A program made the translations under genes and the position numbers. A model generated the notes under the pieces. It searched no databases. It was not told the DNA's origin and saw only the letters and a program-made list of their open reading frames with translations. From a bacterium (GTDB lineage Bacteria; Margulisbacteria; Marinamargulisbacteria; JAAEMD01), in contig JAAEMD010000127.1 of the NCBI GenBank assembly GCA_024225875.1, forward strand, positions 1 through 7,179: 7,179 nt of DNA, written 5' to 3'. Of this stretch, positions 6,902-7,179 are shown piece after piece. Every line of letters begins with the position of its first letter. The first letter of the stretch is position 1.

Positions 6902-6992
6902 TTTAAATGGGGAAGTGCAGTGTACTGGCGTACATAAACGAAGTCATTTGAAAACTTTAAGTGTCGGACATTTTACTTTGGAACAGCTATAA
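6874..6992. mobile_element. 119-bp MITE-like element or IS remnant with 28-bp terminal inverted repeats
   Basis: The left end (6874-6901, TTATAGCTGGTACAAATT onward) and the reverse complement of the right end (6965-6992, TTATAGCTGTTCCAAAGT onward) match at 23 of 28 positions, including the first nine and last six. If the termini are TAGCTG...CAGCTA, the element is flanked by TA on both sides, which would fit a TA target duplication; palindromic TTATA/TATAA makes the exact edge uncertain. The 63-base interior has no ORF and holds a small hairpin, TGTAC-TGGC-GTACA (6921-6934), near the centre. Size, termini and lack of coding suggest a non-autonomous element or an internally deleted insertion sequence. 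The family is not certain. Confidence 0.55.
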
Positions 6993-6993
6993 T
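6965..6993 (+). promoter_or_regulatory. Outward promoter-like sequence in the right end of the inverted-repeat element
   Basis: CGGACA (6965-6970), a 17-bp spacer and a perfect TATAAT (6988-6993) point to the right, mirroring the left end. No gene is visible downstream within the window; the transcript would reach the hairpin at 7138-7166. Confidence 0.3.
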
Positions 6994-7081
6994 AATTATT
7001 ATTAATGCTTTTGATCATAAGTTTGTAAAACTAATATCTCTTGAAGATAATATGAAATCTTTTTTTGCACAAAGATAACAG

Positions 7082-7179
7082 GCAGGGCAATCGCATCTAA
7101 ATTCCAATGACCCTAGCTAGGTAGTCGCTATTTTTGGAAGCATTAAGACGTTTGAGCCGAATGCTTTTTTTTGCAAGAG
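7082..7179. other. Non-coding right edge, possibly the end of another mobile element
   Basis: The composition shifts to less AT-rich DNA from about 7080. The segment contains GCAGGGCAATCGCATCTAAA (7082-7101), the perfect palindrome CCTAGCTAGG (7112-7121) and the terminator-like hairpin. No ORF is supported here. The segment resembles what is found just inside IS ends, but its partner end would lie beyond 7179, so this is only a suggestion. Between 6993 and 7081 only AT-rich spacer is seen, with a 6-bp ATCTTT/AAAGAT stem at 7057-7076. Confidence 0.2.
7138..7172 (+). terminator. Rho-independent terminator-like hairpin
   Basis: AAGCATT (7138-7144) pairs perfectly with AATGCTT (7160-7166) around a 15-base loop, and eight consecutive T follow at 7165-7172. 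The stem is short on G-C pairs, but the T-tract is ideal. It would stop rightward transcription, for example from the outward promoter of the inverted-repeat element, or guard a gene starting beyond the window from read-through. Confidence 0.5.

Noticed and set aside
7112..7121. CCTAGCTAGG palindrome as a binding site
   Set aside because: A single 10-bp palindrome without a promoter or gene next to it is not enough to call an operator; it is only mentioned within the right-edge segment.
7076..7135. Cyclic di-GMP-I riboswitch suggested by AGGGCAA and GGTAG fragments
   Set aside because: The central GACGCAAAG-type core and the required stems are missing; only short words match.
1..7179. CRISPR array, tRNA or rRNA genes
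   Set aside because: No regularly spaced repeats, cloverleaf-like segments or rRNA-conserved sequences were seen on either strand.

Overview
The window is AT-rich bacterial DNA. It has strong AGGAGG-type ribosome sites, tight TAATG-style gene junctions and a near-consensus sigma-A promoter. The glycine decarboxylase is of the split, two-subunit kind. Together these suggest a low-GC anaerobe such as a Clostridia-like Firmicute or a related lineage; nothing here fixes the genus.

Left part (1-4336, plus strand): a promoter (TTAACA, 17 bp, TATAAT at 67-95) drives a compact operon gcvH - gcvPA - gcvPB - ilvE. GcvPA and GcvPB form the PLP-dependent glycine decarboxylase, and GcvH carries the aminomethyl group on a lipoyl lysine. 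IlvE is a class IV branched-chain aminotransferase, 22 nt downstream with its own strong ribosome site. The T-protein gene (gcvT), the lipoamide dehydrogenase and the lipoylation genes are not in the window, and the promoter directly in front of gcvH argues that gcvT is not cotranscribed from this site. A weak hairpin after ilvE may end the transcript.

Middle (4337-5100): a gene-poor stretch holds a decayed minus-strand fragment that reads like the C-terminal half of a large serine recombinase. It is followed by a promoter-like site with an overlapping dyad and a small stand-alone cupin of the mannose-6-phosphate isomerase type II family. The cupin converges on the next gene with a 59-nt gap.

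Right part (5101-7179): a 573-aa minus-strand protein appears to join a divergent MidA-like (DUF185/NDUFAF7-type) SAM methyltransferase to C-terminal TPR repeats. Its start has no Shine-Dalgarno sequence. Just upstream lies a 119-bp element with 28-bp imperfect terminal inverted repeats, like a MITE or IS remnant. Each of its ends reads outward as a promoter-like CGGACA-17-TATAA(T/C), one of them toward the methyltransferase/TPR gene. The last ~100 bases hold a good terminator-like hairpin and may be the edge of another mobile element.

The metabolic operon is canonical. The points most worth follow-up are the MidA-TPR fusion with altered motif residues, the small inverted-repeat element that may supply its promoter, and the recombinase relic.
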